64,000 nucleotides of DNA from CAVQCX01 sp963775335 (GCA_963775335.1 CAVZIJ010000003.1:1860001-1924000), one strand, 5' to 3'; shown: positions 7,579 to 16,853, numbered from the stretch's first letter. Numbers and translations are program-made. Notes: generated by a model from the letters alone, not told the origin.

Positions 7579-8880
7579 CTACTCAGATGATGGGGACCAG
7601 CTCGGCTCGCGTACATCTCCGGCGCGCCGGGTCAGACGCTCGTGCACCCGACCGTCGACGGACACTTCGGCGAGCTCGCCCTGCCCCCCTACTTTGGTCG
7701 CGTAAATTATCATGCTGCCGTTCGGGGCGAAACTGGGCGATTCGTCAAGGCTCCCGTTGGTCAAGACCCGGAGCGACCCGGACTTGAGATCCAGCAGGCC
7801 AATCCGGAAGTTCCCGCCGACCCGCGTCACCAGCGCCAGGCTCTTGCCGTCCGGCGAGAATCTCGGCGTCGCGTTGTAGTTTCCTTCGAAGGTCAGGCGA
7901 CGCACCGCCCCCCCGTCCACCGGGATTTCATAGATCTGCGGCCCGCCGCCCCGGTCCGAGGTGAAGGCGATCCAGCGACCATCCGGCGACCAGCTCGGCT
8001 CGGTATCGATCGCATAGTGCTGGGTGGTGACCGGGCGCACCTGCCCGGTCGCCACATCCATCACATAGATGTCCGGATTGCCATCCTTGGACAAGGTGAG
8101 CGCGAGCCGGCGGCCATCCGGCGACCAGGCCGGCGCCCCGTTGATCCCCGGGAAGGCGGACACCCGCTGGCGGCGGCCGGTCAGCACCTCCTGGACATAG
8201 ATCGCGGGCCGCCCCTGCTCGAAGGAGACATAGGCGAGACGTTTGCCGTCCGGCGACCAGGCCGGGGACATCAGCGGCTCGCTCGAGCTGACGATCGGCT
8301 GGGGGTTATAGCCGTCCGCATCGGCGACCTCCAGGGTCACCTCATCCTTGCCGTCGGGACCCCGAATCGAGGTCACATAGGCGATGCGGGTGTCGAAGGC
8401 GCCCGGCTCGCCGGTCAGCGCCTTGTAGATCATATCGGCGATCCGGTGCGCGGCGGAGCGCAGGTCGCGCGCCCCCGTGGGCAGGGAATAGCCGATGACC
8501 TGCTGGCCGCGGAAGACGTCGAACAGCTGGAACCGGGCCAGGTAGCCGCCGGCGCCCTGGGGCTCCAGCTGGCCGACCACCAGATCTTCCATGCCGAGCA
8601 CCCGCCAGTCGCGAAAATCGGGCTCCGTGCCGAACTGCGGGCGCGACAGCATGTCACCGCGGTCGAGCACGCGGAAACGCCCGCTGCGGGTGAGATCGGC
8701 GCCAATGATCGCCGCCAGATCCTCGGGCGCAGCCCCCGGCGCTGTCCACCCGAAGGGTACGACCGCGACCGGCAGGGCACCCTCGACCCCCTGGGTGATC
8801 TCGATGGTCAGCGGGTCGGCCGATGCCTGGCCGAGCCAGGCGGCCAGCAGGATCAAGAACCATCTCGTCTTGCGCCTCAT
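7579..8880 (-). CDS. tolB: Tol-Pal system protein TolB
   Basis: Periplasmic beta-propeller that shuttles between Pal and the TolQRA motor. A signal peptide (RRKTRWFLILLAAWLGQASA) precedes the N-terminal domain and a six-bladed WD40-like propeller with repeated PxWSPDGxxIAFxS blades, for example PSWSPDGRWIAFTSDR and PAWSPDGKRLAYVSF. A GTG at 8886 extends the frame by two codons, but the ATG at 8880 has GAGGTGA at the right distance. It starts immediately after the tolA stop. Confidence 0.96.
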   Translation of the reverse strand: MRRKTRWFLILLAAWLGQASADPLTIEITQGVEGALPVAVVPFGWTAPGAAPEDLAAIIGADLTRSGRFRVLDRGDMLSRPQFGTEPDFRDWRVLGMEDLVVGQLEPQGAGGYLARFQLFDVFRGQQVIGYSLPTGARDLRSAAHRIADMIYKALTGEPGAFDTRIAYVTSIRGPDGKDEVTLEVADADGYNPQPIVSSSEPLMSPAWSPDGKRLAYVSFEQGRPAIYVQEVLTGRRQRVSAFPGINGAPAWSPDGRRLALTLSKDGNPDIYVMDVATGQVRPVTTQHYAIDTEPSWSPDGRWIAFTSDRGGGPQIYEIPVDGGAVRRLTFEGNYNATPRFSPDGKSLALVTRVGGNFRIGLLDLKSGSLRVLTNGSLDESPSFAPNGSMIIYATKVGGQGELAEVSVDGRVHERLTRRAGDVREPSWSPSSE

Positions 8881-8887
8881 CTTCACC

Positions 8888-9844
8888 TCAGCTCTTGTCC
8901 GGGTCGAAAATTATGTCCAGATCGCGCATCCGGTCGAACAGCGCGCCGGAGGGCACCGGCAGCGGGTCGGCCTTGCGCACCGCCGCCTCCGCGGACCGGT
9001 CGAAAGCACCGTTGCCGCTGCTTTGGATCACGCTCACGGCGATCACCCCGCCGCCGGGGATCATGCGCACCCGCAGTTGCACCTTCAGGTGCGTCCCGAC
9101 CCCGAGCGGACGCAGCCAGCTGCGCTCGATCTTGTCCGTGATCAGGCCTGCGTAGCGCCGAATCTCCTGGTCGCCTTCCTCGGCCTCCATGGCTTGACGC
9201 AGCGAGTCCTCGCGGGCGCGCTGCTCGGCGGCCAGCCGGTCAGCCTCGGCCTTCTTCTTGGCCTCCTCGTGCTGGCGACGTTGCTCTTCGGCCTTGCGCT
9301 TCTGCTCCTCCGCCAGGCGCTTGGCCTCTTCGGCCTTGCGCTTGTCGTCCTCCGCCTTGTGCTTCTTCTCCTCGGCGAGCCGCTTCTTCTCGTCCGCCTT
9401 GCGCTGGGCCTCCTCCTGCTGACGCTGCTGCTCCAGCGCCTCGCGCTCGGCCTTGAGCTTGGAGAGCCGGGCCGCCTCCTGGGCCGCCTTCTTGCGCTCG
9501 ATGGCCTGCTTGGCGGCCTCCGCCTGGCGCTGCTTCTCCAAGGCGGCAAGACGCTGGCGCTCGACCTCCTGCTTGCGCTGCAGATCCTCGATCCGCTGCT
9601 TTTCCCGGCGCTGGTCCGCCTCGGCCGCCTTCTGCCGCTGGACCTCCGTCTGCCGCAGGCGATCGGCCTCGGCCTGCACCTGCTGGGCGTCCACGACATG
9701 CGCCTGCACCAGGTCGCCGCTCGGACGTATGGGATGGGGGCGCTTGAGCCAGTCCACACCCACGATCATGAAGCCGAGCAGCAGCAGGTGCATGAGCACC
9801 GCAAGGAACGCCGCCAGCGGGTTTCGCTTGATCAGTTCCCACAT
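8888..9844 (-). CDS. tolA: Cell envelope integrity protein TolA
   Basis: Inner-membrane protein that spans the periplasm and transmits the proton-motive-force-driven motion of TolQR to Pal/TolB. It has one N-terminal membrane helix (about residues 10-32, LAAFLAVLMHLLLLGFMIVG), then a very long Lys/Glu/Ala/Gln-rich helical domain (about 55-215) of AEEKKHKAEDD type, and a C-terminal globular TolA domain ending DLDIIFDPDKS. The strongly biased helical domain produces long antisense open frames that are not genes. It lies between tolR and tolB with 6- and 7-bp gaps. Confidence 0.95.
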   Translation of the reverse strand: MWELIKRNPLAAFLAVLMHLLLLGFMIVGVDWLKRPHPIRPSGDLVQAHVVDAQQVQAEADRLRQTEVQRQKAAEADQRREKQRIEDLQRKQEVERQRLAALEKQRQAEAAKQAIERKKAAQEAARLSKLKAEREALEQQRQQEEAQRKADEKKRLAEEKKHKAEDDKRKAEEAKRLAEEQKRKAEEQRRQHEEAKKKAEADRLAAEQRAREDSLRQAMEAEEGDQEIRRYAGLITDKIERSWLRPLGVGTHLKVQLRVRMIPGGGVIAVSVIQSSGNGAFDRSAEAAVRKADPLPVPSGALFDRMRDLDIIFDPDKS

Positions 9845-9850
9845 CGGAGC

Positions 9851-10285
9851 TTACTTCTTCGTCTCCGGCGACTCCGTGACCAGGCCCACGCTAGGCGCTC
9901 CGGCGCCCTGCAGCAGCACCATGGCCTCGACCACCCGGCCGTACGGGACCTTGCGGTCCCCCCGCACCATGATGGGGGTCCTGGGCTTGTTGCGCAGCAC
10001 CGCGGCGATGCGAAGCTGCAAGGTCTGCGCATCCACCGGCTGCTCCTTGCCCTCACCCACGTCCACATAAAAGTCCCCGGCCGCGCTCACCGTGACCACC
10101 ACCGGATCGTCGGCCTCCGGAGGCAGGGCCTCCGCCTCGGCCTGGGGGAGGTCCACATGGACCCCCTGAGTCAGCAGGGGCGCGGTGATCATGAAGATGA
10201 TGAGCAGCACCAGCATCACGTCGATGTAGGGCACGACGTTGATCTGGGACATGGGCTTGCGCAGCTTGCGCCTTCGGGTCGCCAT
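9851..10285 (-). CDS. tolR: Tol-Pal system protein TolR (ExbD family)
   Basis: TolR forms the ion-conducting stator complex with TolQ. The 144-aa protein has a basic N-terminus (MATRRRKLRKPMSQINVVPY), a single membrane helix VMLVLLIIFMITAPLL that contains the conserved Asp just before it (YIDVMLVL), and a periplasmic domain with KVPYGRVVEAMVLLQGAGA. It lies between tolQ and tolA. Confidence 0.96.
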   Translation of the reverse strand: MATRRRKLRKPMSQINVVPYIDVMLVLLIIFMITAPLLTQGVHVDLPQAEAEALPPEADDPVVVTVSAAGDFYVDVGEGKEQPVDAQTLQLRIAAVLRNKPRTPIMVRGDRKVPYGRVVEAMVLLQGAGAPSVGLVTESPETKK

Positions 10286-10316
10286 CGGATCTGCCCGGCG
10301 TGCCTACCTGGCCGGC

Positions 10317-10988
10317 TCAGGCGTGGGCCTGACGCTGAAGGATGGTGGTGAACTCGTCGAGGAACCCTTCGTAGCGGTTGTTGAGCCGCTCCACATCGTT
10401 GGCATAACGGTTATACGCGACAACGGCCGGAATGGCCGCGAATAGTCCCATGGCGGTGGCGATCAGCGCCTCGGCGATGCCTGGCGCCACCAGAGCCAGG
10501 GTCGCCTGCTTGACGTTTCCGAGTGCGACGAAGGCGTTCATTATGCCCCAAACCGTGCCAAATAGCCCAACATAGGGGCTCACCGACCCGACGGTCGCGA
10601 GAAACGACAGGTAGGTCTCCAGCCCGTCGAGCTCCCGGTTCATCGCCACCTGCATGGAGCGACGCGCCCCCTCGACGACGTTCATTGGCGCGATGTCGGG
10701 GTTCTCGCGCAGCTTGACGAACTCCCGGAACCCGGCCCGAAAGATCCCGGACATGCCCCGCGCCGCACCATCGTGGGCAAGCCCCCGGTAGAGCTCGCCG
10801 AGCTCCCCCCCGGACCAGAATCGCTCCTCGAATTGGTCCGCCTCGCGCTTGGCCCGCTTGAGCGCCCGCGCCCGGTCGAAGATCATAGTCCAAGAGGCCA
10901 CCGAGGCCAGCGCCAGCGCGGTCATTACGACCTGCACCAGCGGGCTCGCATGGGCGACCAGCCGCACAAACGACATTTCATCGGACAT
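10317..10988 (-). CDS. tolQ: Tol-Pal system protein TolQ (ExbB/MotA family)
   Basis: Proton-channel subunit of the Tol motor. Three membrane helices are visible: residues about 12-35 (SPLVQVVMTALALASVASWT), LSFLATVGSVSPYVGLFGTV and ALIATAMGLFAAIPAVVAYN. The frame is open to 11045, but the family start is MSDEMSFVRLVAHASPL at 10988, overlapping the end of ybgC by 11 bases. The ybgC-tolQ overlap implies translational coupling. Confidence 0.96.
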   Translation of the reverse strand: MSDEMSFVRLVAHASPLVQVVMTALALASVASWTMIFDRARALKRAKREADQFEERFWSGGELGELYRGLAHDGAARGMSGIFRAGFREFVKLRENPDIAPMNVVEGARRSMQVAMNRELDGLETYLSFLATVGSVSPYVGLFGTVWGIMNAFVALGNVKQATLALVAPGIAEALIATAMGLFAAIPAVVAYNRYANDVERLNNRYEGFLDEFTTILQRQAHA

Positions 10989-11388
10989 CCGCGATCTCCA
11001 CGGCAACGGACTGCGGTATGGCGGCCGGACGCAGACCCTCGGCATCCAGGCAGGCGATCCTAATATGACCGCGGGCCAGGGCCTCGCCTCCGCCGGCCGG
11101 CCTCACCTCCTGCTCGAACAGCAGACTCGCTCGGCGGCGCTCGGTCACCCGCACACTGACCTCGAGCGACTCATTGAACCGGGCGGGCCGGAAATAGTCC
11201 AGCTCGACCCGGCGCACCACGAACAGCACGCCTTCCTCGCCGCGCAGCCGGTCCTGCTCGAAGCCCAGCGCGCGGAGCCACTCGGTCCGCGCCCGCTCCA
11301 TGAACTTCAAGTAGTTGGCGTAATAGACGACACCACCGGCATCGGTGTCCTCGTAATAGACTCGAATCGGCCAGAGGAATCCTTCCAT
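10978..11388 (-). CDS. ybgC: Acyl-CoA thioesterase YbgC (hot-dog fold)
   Basis: First gene of the tol operon, an acyl-CoA thioesterase that interacts with acyl carrier protein and phospholipid synthesis enzymes. The characteristic motif is VYYEDTDAGGVVYYANYLKF with the catalytic Asp, then ERARTEWLRALGF. The preferred start is ATG at 11388 (MEGFLWPIRVYYEDTD); a TTG six bases further upstream is also open. The length of 136 aa fits the family. Confidence 0.95.
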   Translation of the reverse strand: MEGFLWPIRVYYEDTDAGGVVYYANYLKFMERARTEWLRALGFEQDRLRGEEGVLFVVRRVELDYFRPARFNESLEVSVRVTERRRASLLFEQEVRPAGGGEALARGHIRIACLDAEGLRPAAIPQSVAVEIADVR

Positions 11389-11458
11389 CGTCAACGCCTT
11401 TCCATCATCGGGCGGGGGCGCCCTATCTCAGGAGCCTGATCGCGGCGGCGGCCCCACA

Positions 11459-12505
11459 TCAGCCCTCATCGAACAGGTCGCCGGCCCCGGCCTCGGGTCC
11501 GACACCGGGCGGCCTGAGGCCCAGGTGCAGATAGGCGGCCCGGGTCGCCACCCGCCCGCGGGGGGTGCGCATCAGGAATCCCTGCTGGATCAGATAGGGC
11601 TCGAGCACGTCCTCGATGGTGCCCCGCTCCTCGCCGATTGCGGCCGCCAGGCTGTCTATACCGACCGGCCCACCGTCGAACTTGCGGATCACCGCTTCGA
11701 GCAGCCGCCGATCCATAGCGTCGAACCCGCTGTCGTCCACGTTGAGCAGCCGCAGCGCTCGATCCGCTATCTCGGCGGTGAGGCGCCCGTCGGCCCTGAC
11801 CTGGGCATAATCCCGGACCCGGCGCAGCAGCCGGTTGGCGATGCGTGGTGTGCCCCGCGCCCGCCGGGCGATCTCCACCGCACCGGTCTCATCTGTCTCC
11901 ATTCCCAGGATGCCCGCCGAGCGCCGGACGATGCGCGTGAGCTCCTCGACCGAGTAGAACTCCAATCGCTGGACTATACCGAAGCGATCGCGCAGCGGGG
12001 AGGTCAGCAGGCCCGCCCGGGTGGTCGCACCGACCAGAGTGAAAGGCGGCAGATCCAGCTTGATGGAGCGGGCAGCCGGGCCTTCGCCGATGACGATGTC
12101 GAGCTGGTAATCCTCCATCGCCGGGTAAAGGATCTCCTCCACCACCGGGCTGAGACGGTGGATCTCATCGACGAACAGCACGTCGCGCGGCTCCAGATTG
12201 GTGAGCAGCGCCGCCAGATCGCCGGGCTTCTCCAGCACCGGGCCGGAGGTCTGGCGCAGGTTGACGCCCATCTCGTTGGCCACGACGTGGGCCAGGGTGG
12301 TCTTGCCGAGCCCCGGCGGGCCGAAGATCAGCACGTGGTCCAGGGCCTCCCTGCGTGCCCGGGCCGCCTCGATGAAGACCTCCATCTGCTCGCGCACCAC
12401 CGGCTGGCCGACATACTCGGCAAGCCGCCGCGGCCGGATGGCTCGGTCCAGGGCCGGGTCCTCGGGGCCCGCCTCTGCGCTGATCAGTCTGTCCGGCTCA
12501 GTCAC
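11459..12505 (-). CDS. ruvB: Holliday junction branch migration helicase RuvB
   Basis: AAA+ motor of the RuvAB branch migration complex. Walker A is GPPGLGKTTLAH, Walker B is VLFVDEIHRLS, sensor 1 is GATTRAGLLTSPLRDRFG, and the arginine finger lies in that segment. The C-terminal winged helix has RTPRGRVATRAAYLHLG. The length of 348 aa is typical. It follows ruvA by 12 bases in ruvCAB order. Confidence 0.98.
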   Translation of the reverse strand: MTEPDRLISAEAGPEDPALDRAIRPRRLAEYVGQPVVREQMEVFIEAARARREALDHVLIFGPPGLGKTTLAHVVANEMGVNLRQTSGPVLEKPGDLAALLTNLEPRDVLFVDEIHRLSPVVEEILYPAMEDYQLDIVIGEGPAARSIKLDLPPFTLVGATTRAGLLTSPLRDRFGIVQRLEFYSVEELTRIVRRSAGILGMETDETGAVEIARRARGTPRIANRLLRRVRDYAQVRADGRLTAEIADRALRLLNVDDSGFDAMDRRLLEAVIRKFDGGPVGIDSLAAAIGEERGTIEDVLEPYLIQQGFLMRTPRGRVATRAAYLHLGLRPPGVGPEAGAGDLFDEG

Positions 12506-12517
12506 GGCCGATCTCTA

Positions 12518-13123
12518 TCAACGCCTGACCGCGCCCTGCAGCGCCGCCCTGATGATCTCTTCACTGCCCAGACCCTCGCAGGGCACGGCCTTGACCATGC
12601 GCAGCGCATCCTGGGGGCGGTAGCCGAGGGCCTCCAGGGCGCTCGTGGCCTCCTCCGCGGGGGTCAGCGCGCCGACCGGCAGGCCGCCGGTGCGCGCGGC
12701 GCTCGAGACGGACACCGAGGCAGCGCCCAGGCGGTCGCGCATCTCCACAATCAGGCGCTCGGCGGTCTTCTTTCCGACTCCCGGCAGCCGGGTCAGAGCG
12801 GCGACGTCGTCGCCGCGCACGCAGCGCCCGAACTCCTGGGCGCTCATGCCGGAGAGGATCGCGAGCGCGACCTTCGGGCCGACTCCGCTCACCTTCAACA
12901 GTCCCCGGAACAGGCCCCGCTCGGCCTCGCTGGCGAAGCCGTAGAGCACTTGGGCGTCCTCGCGCACCACCAGATGGGTGAGCAGCGTCACCTGCTCGCC
13001 CGTGGCGGGGAGGTTGTAGAAGGTCGACATGGGGGCCTCGAGCTCGTAGCCCACGCCGTGGACGTCGAGCAGCAGCCGGGGCGGCTGCTTGTGGACGATC
13101 TCCCCGCGCAGACGCCCAATCAT
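12518..13123 (-). CDS. ruvA: Holliday junction branch migration protein RuvA
   Basis: Tetrameric junction-binding protein. It starts MIGRLRGEIVHKQPPRLLLD with the OB-fold domain I, followed by the tandem helix-hairpin-helix motifs LLKVSGVGPKVALAILSGM and LTRLPGVGKKTAERLIVEM, and a C-terminal domain III that binds RuvB (EATSALEALGYRPQDALRMV). The start overlaps the ruvC stop by four bases (ATGA). Confidence 0.98.
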   Translation of the reverse strand: MIGRLRGEIVHKQPPRLLLDVHGVGYELEAPMSTFYNLPATGEQVTLLTHLVVREDAQVLYGFASEAERGLFRGLLKVSGVGPKVALAILSGMSAQEFGRCVRGDDVAALTRLPGVGKKTAERLIVEMRDRLGAASVSVSSAARTGGLPVGALTPAEEATSALEALGYRPQDALRMVKAVPCEGLGSEEIIRAALQGAVRR

Positions 13124-13629
13124 CGACGCGTCCCCGCCCGGGACGCCGCCACCCGTTCCAGGGTGCCGCCCGTGTGCGCGTGGGTGATCGCCACCGCCAG
13201 GGCGTCGGCGGCATCGGCCGGTGGCTCGGAGCTCAGGCCGAGGATCAGGCGCACCATGTGCTGCACCTGAGTCTTCTCGGCCCGCCCCGTGCCGACCACC
13301 GCCTGCTTGATCGCCCGCGGTGCATACTCGCTCACCCTGAGGCCGGCGCTCACCGCCGCGCAGATCGCGGCCCCGCGGGCCTGACCGAGCTTGAGGGCGG
13401 AGGCGGCGTTTTTCGCCACGAATACTTGCTCTATGGCCAGCTCATTCGGGCCGTATCTCTGCACCAGCGCGCCGACCTCGGAAAAGATCAGGCCGAGGCG
13501 CTGCGCCATCTCCTCCGCACCGAGCCGGATGCAGCCGCTCGCCACGTGCCGGGAGCGCACCCCATCGCTGTCGACGATGCCGTAGCCGGTGACCCGCGAG
13601 CCCGGGTCTATGCCGAGGATGCGCCGCAC
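13120..13629 (-). CDS. ruvC: Crossover junction endodeoxyribonuclease RuvC
   Basis: Resolvase that cuts Holliday junctions. The RNase H-like fold shows the catalytic acidic residues in ILGIDPGSRVTGYGIV (Asp), LAIEQVFVAKN (Glu) and ADAADALAVAITHAH (two Asp). The length of 169 aa is normal. The start codon is GTG at 13629; an upstream ATG is out of frame. It is 29 bases downstream of yebC on the same strand. Confidence 0.98.
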   Translation of the reverse strand: MRRILGIDPGSRVTGYGIVDSDGVRSRHVASGCIRLGAEEMAQRLGLIFSEVGALVQRYGPNELAIEQVFVAKNAASALKLGQARGAAICAAVSAGLRVSEYAPRAIKQAVVGTGRAEKTQVQHMVRLILGLSSEPPADAADALAVAITHAHTGGTLERVAASRAGTRR

Positions 13630-13658
13630 TTGCCCATGCCCGCCCAGACGCTCGGCGC

Positions 13659-14411
13659 TCAGCCGGCGCCTATGGCCTCCAAGACCTCGTCGGAGATCTC
13701 CGCGTTGGTATAGACCTCCTGCACGTCGTCCAGGTCCTCCAGCAGGTCGATGAGGCGCAGCACCTTCTCCGCCGCCTCGGCGTCCAGATCGGCCAGGGTC
13801 TCCGAGCGCAGCGTGATCTCCGCGGACTCGGGCACCAGCCCGGCCGCCTCCATGGCGCTCTTGACCGCCGCGAACCCTTCCGGGGGCGCGAGGACCTCCA
13901 CGCTGCCGTCCTCGCCGGTGACCACGTCGTCCGCACCCGCCTCGAGCGCCGCCTCCATCAGGGCATCCTCACTGGCGCCCGGCGGGTAGCTCAACACGCC
14001 CAGGGCCTTGAACAAATAAGAGACCGAGCCGTCCGTCCCCAGATTGCCTCCGCACTTGCTGAAGGCATAGCGCACCTCGGAGGCCGTGCGGTTACGGTTG
14101 TCGGTCATGCACTCGACGATGACCGCAGTCCCGCCGGGCCCGTATCCCTCATAGCGAAGCTCCTCGTAGCTGTCGTTCTCAAGGTCGCCGGAGCCGCGCT
14201 TGATGGCGCGCTCGACGGTGTCCTTGGGCATGTTCGCGGTGAGCGCCTTGTCCACGGCGAGGCGCAGGCGCGGATTGGCATCCACGTCGCCGCCCCCGGC
14301 CCGCGCCGCGACCGTGATCTCGCGAATCAGCTTGGTCCAGACCTTGCCGCGCTTCTTGTCCTGCGCAGCCTTCTTGTGTTTGATGTTGGCCCATTTGCTG
14401 TGTCCGGCCAT
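13659..14411 (-). CDS. yebC: YebC/PmpR family transcriptional regulator
   Basis: Widely conserved DNA-binding protein of the TACO1/YebC family; some members regulate transcription and others assist translation of proline-rich stretches. The start is MAGHSKWANIKHKKAAQDKK at 14411, although the frame is open four codons further. Further signatures are MPKDTVERAIKRGSGD and YEGYGPGGTAVIVECMTDN. Its position before ruvCAB is the usual gammaproteobacterial arrangement. Confidence 0.96.
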   Translation of the reverse strand: MAGHSKWANIKHKKAAQDKKRGKVWTKLIREITVAARAGGGDVDANPRLRLAVDKALTANMPKDTVERAIKRGSGDLENDSYEELRYEGYGPGGTAVIVECMTDNRNRTASEVRYAFSKCGGNLGTDGSVSYLFKALGVLSYPPGASEDALMEAALEAGADDVVTGEDGSVEVLAPPEGFAAVKSAMEAAGLVPESAEITLRSETLADLDAEAAEKVLRLIDLLEDLDDVQEVYTNAEISDEVLEAIGAG

Positions 14412-14479
14412 AGGACTCCTCATACAGGGGTGTAAACCCGCGCGATCTTATCACCCCCGCCAGCGGGCCAAGAACAGAC

Positions 14480-15154
14480 TCAATCGCGGAAGCGTCCGCG
14501 GGCGAGAAATCGGAGGACCGCCCGAGCGACGCGCCGCGACCACAACAGCCCGAGGTGGCTCACCGGATACGCAATCCAATCGGTCAGCCCGTGTACGCGG
14601 GTCTCGGAGACCGCGACCGTCCCGTCGGCCGGCCCGTCCACGCCTCCAATCAGGGTCCCGATGCCCGGCCCGCGGGTCCCGGCGACGGCCCCGATCTCGC
14701 GCCCGGAGGGCAAGGGTGGAGCACCCCCGAGCAGACCCTGCTCGGCGCTCCGTCCGAGCGCAACCCGCAGCCAGGGGCGCGTCGCCAGACGCCGCGCCAG
14801 CGCACTCCCTGCCAGCGGTGCGCCCAAGAGCACGACCCGGCCGCCGGGCGCCCCAGGCCAGCGCGCAAACAGATTGGCCAGGACTATGCCCCCGAGACTA
14901 TGGGCGATGAAATGCACACGGACCAGGCCCAGGCCTTCGACGAATTGCCGGAGTGCATCCGCGTTGGCCGCGGGCGGGCGAGCCAATGAAGCGTAGCGGA
15001 AGATCCGCCAATCGTAGCCGGCGGCTCCAAGACGGCGCGCCAGCGGGATCAGCTCGAGGCCGCTCATCCAGATCCCGTGGATCAAGATCACCGTCTCCCT
15101 CGGTGTCTCGGCAGCGGCCCGGGCCGGACCCGCGCGTGGATCAGAACGGTCCAC
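14480..15154 (-). CDS. Alpha/beta-hydrolase, putative lipase/acetyltransferase-type
   Basis: A 224-aa hydrolase without a signal peptide. The oxyanion-hole motif is VILIHGIWMSG and the nucleophile elbow is FIAHSLGGIVLANLF (Ser in AHSLGG). A late Asp lies in GGVDGPADGTVAV and a His in VHGLTDWIAYPVSHLGLL, giving a plausible triad. The pattern resembles DUF7379/PGAP1-like small lipases that act on membrane lipids. The start is GTG. It is transcribed towards yebC but separated by 68 bases. The substrate is unknown. Confidence 0.75.
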   Translation of the reverse strand: MDRSDPRAGPARAAAETPRETVILIHGIWMSGLELIPLARRLGAAGYDWRIFRYASLARPPAANADALRQFVEGLGLVRVHFIAHSLGGIVLANLFARWPGAPGGRVVLLGAPLAGSALARRLATRPWLRVALGRSAEQGLLGGAPPLPSGREIGAVAGTRGPGIGTLIGGVDGPADGTVAVSETRVHGLTDWIAYPVSHLGLLWSRRVARAVLRFLARGRFRD

Positions 15155-15216
15155 GGCATCCTGGTGGGCGGTTGACGAAAATCATTTTCCGTTCAAGATG
15201 CTGAAGTTCTAATGGT

Positions 15217-15843
15217 TTGTTGAACATAACACCGGCGGATTCCGTGTCCCAGCAAGTCAGCTATGCGATCGGCGATCGGCTCTATCTCAATATCACCGAC
15301 CGATGCACCCTGAGCTGCGCCTTCTGTCCCAAGGTCCGGGGCAGCCGGCGGCTCCATGGGTACGACCTGAGCCTCGACCACCGCCCCGAGACGCCGGAGA
15401 TCCTGGAGGCGGTGGGCGATCCAACCGCCTATGCCGAGATCGTGTTCTGCGGCTACGGCGAGCCGACTTTGCGGCTGCGCACGCTGACCGAGGTCGCCGC
15501 AGCGATCAAACGCCGCGGCGGGCGGGTGCGCGTCAACACCGATGGGCTGGCGAATCTGGTGCACAAGCGCGACACGTTACCGGAGCTCGCCGAATGCGTC
15601 GACGCGCTCTCGGTGTCGCTCAACGCCCAGAACGCCGAAGTCTACGAGCGCCATTGCCGGCCCGCCCTGCCCGGCTCCTACGAGAGTCTGCTGGATTTCC
15701 TGGGGCGGGCACCGCGCTGGATACCCTCGGTGACGGCCACCGCCATCGACGGACTGGAGGGAGTGGACATCGCCGCCTGCGAGGGGCTCGCCGTCGATCT
15801 CGGCGTCGCATTCCGGCGCCGCCAACTGGACCAAGTCGGCTGA
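15217..15843 (+). CDS. Radical SAM protein (TatD-associated type)
   Basis: A 208-aa radical SAM enzyme. The cluster motif is CTLSCAFCPK (C-x3-C-x2-C) after LYLNITDR, followed by the SAM-binding VFCGYGEPTLRL and a strand with VRVNTDGLANL, LSVSLNAQNAEVYERHCRP and VTATAIDGLEGVDIAACE. This matches the short radical SAM family often found beside TatD nucleases; its reaction is unknown. The start is TTG at 15217 or possibly GTG at 15244; neither has a strong ribosome site. The next gene starts 18 bases later, so the three genes to 17501 may be one unit. Confidence 0.8.
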   Translation: MLNITPADSVSQQVSYAIGDRLYLNITDRCTLSCAFCPKVRGSRRLHGYDLSLDHRPETPEILEAVGDPTAYAEIVFCGYGEPTLRLRTLTEVAAAIKRRGGRVRVNTDGLANLVHKRDTLPELAECVDALSVSLNAQNAEVYERHCRPALPGSYESLLDFLGRAPRWIPSVTATAIDGLEGVDIAACEGLAVDLGVAFRRRQLDQVG

Positions 15844-15861
15844 AGCCGGCGGAGATCCGCG

Positions 15862-16743
15862 ATGACCGCGACGCACAGCCCGTTCGACCTCGGCTCCAAT
15901 TCCGTCTACACCGCCTGGTGCGAGGAAAAGCTCGCCCGCTACCCCCGAAGCATCGACGACCTGGTGGTGGAGGTGCACGATCCCCGCGCCCTCAACCCTG
16001 CGGAGCACGCCGAGCTCTACCGCGTGCTGCGCCAGACCAACATGGCGATCTACTTCGGGCACACCGGCGACGATCCCGACAAAGGCATAGTGCGCCAGCT
16101 CGGCGAGCAGTTCGGGCTGCGCGACCTGGACCACAACATGGGCGCCGACGAGGACGCCATCACCTCGCTGCGGGTGGCCTCCGACGCCCTGCATCAGGGC
16201 TATATCCCCTACACGGATCGGCCCATCGCCTGGCACACCGACGGCTACTACAACGCCCCCGAACAGCAGATCAGGGGATTGATCCTGCACTGCGTACAGC
16301 CCGCCGATGTGGGCGGCGCTAACGCGCTGTGCGACCCCGAGATTGTCTACATGGAGCTGCGGGACGAGGACCCCGAGCACATCCCGGCGCTGATGGAGCC
16401 GGACGCCATGACCATCCCCGCCAACCTGGTCGACGGCGTCGAGCTGCGCCCGGCCCGCTCGGGACCGGTATTCTCGGTCCGCCGAGACGGGCGGCTGCAC
16501 ATGCGCTACACGGCACGCCGGCGCAACGTTTCGTGGAAGGACACGCCAGCGGTGCGTCGTGCGGAGCAGGCCTTGCGCCGCATCCTGGAGGCCGGAACGC
16601 AGCTGCGCTTCGAGGCCCGGCTGGAGGCCGGGCAAGGCCTGCTCAGCAACAACTGCCTGCACACCCGTGGCGCCTTCGAGAACCGGCAGCACGAGCGGCT
16701 GCTTTACCGCGCGCGCTACTACGACCGCATCGCCGGGACCTGA
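15862..16743 (+). CDS. TauD/TfdA-type Fe(II)/2-oxoglutarate dioxygenase
   Basis: A 293-aa protein with a double-stranded beta-helix oxygenase pattern. The metal ligands H and D are in IAWHTDGYYNAP, and the distal histidine with the 2-oxoglutarate arginine lies in CLHTRGAFENRQHERLLYRARY. FDLGSNSVYTAWCEEKLARY is at the N-terminus. The substrate is unknown. In gamma-butyrobetaine hydroxylase this catalytic domain follows a DUF971-like N-domain; here that domain is encoded by the next gene, which suggests the two proteins work together. Confidence 0.82.
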   Translation: MTATHSPFDLGSNSVYTAWCEEKLARYPRSIDDLVVEVHDPRALNPAEHAELYRVLRQTNMAIYFGHTGDDPDKGIVRQLGEQFGLRDLDHNMGADEDAITSLRVASDALHQGYIPYTDRPIAWHTDGYYNAPEQQIRGLILHCVQPADVGGANALCDPEIVYMELRDEDPEHIPALMEPDAMTIPANLVDGVELRPARSGPVFSVRRDGRLHMRYTARRRNVSWKDTPAVRRAEQALRRILEAGTQLRFEARLEAGQGLLSNNCLHTRGAFENRQHERLLYRARYYDRIAGT

Positions 16744-16853
16744 GCGCCCGGACGCCGCGTTACAATGCCGTGCTTGAAATCCCGGGCGCTGCCCCGACGT
16801 TCGCGGGGCACGGGACTGCGATGCCCGCCACCCTCAAGCCCGGGCCGGTTGAA

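Noticed and set aside
7642..9141. Long plus-strand open frame of about 500 codons opposite tolB
   Set aside because: It is antisense to the clearly conserved tolB gene; its His/Arg/Pro-rich translation has no family features and arises from GC-biased third positions.
8591..10351. Plus-strand open frame of 586 codons opposite tolA/tolR
   Set aside because: Its Leu-rich repeats mirror the Lys/Glu-rich helical domain of TolA on the other strand. Not a gene.
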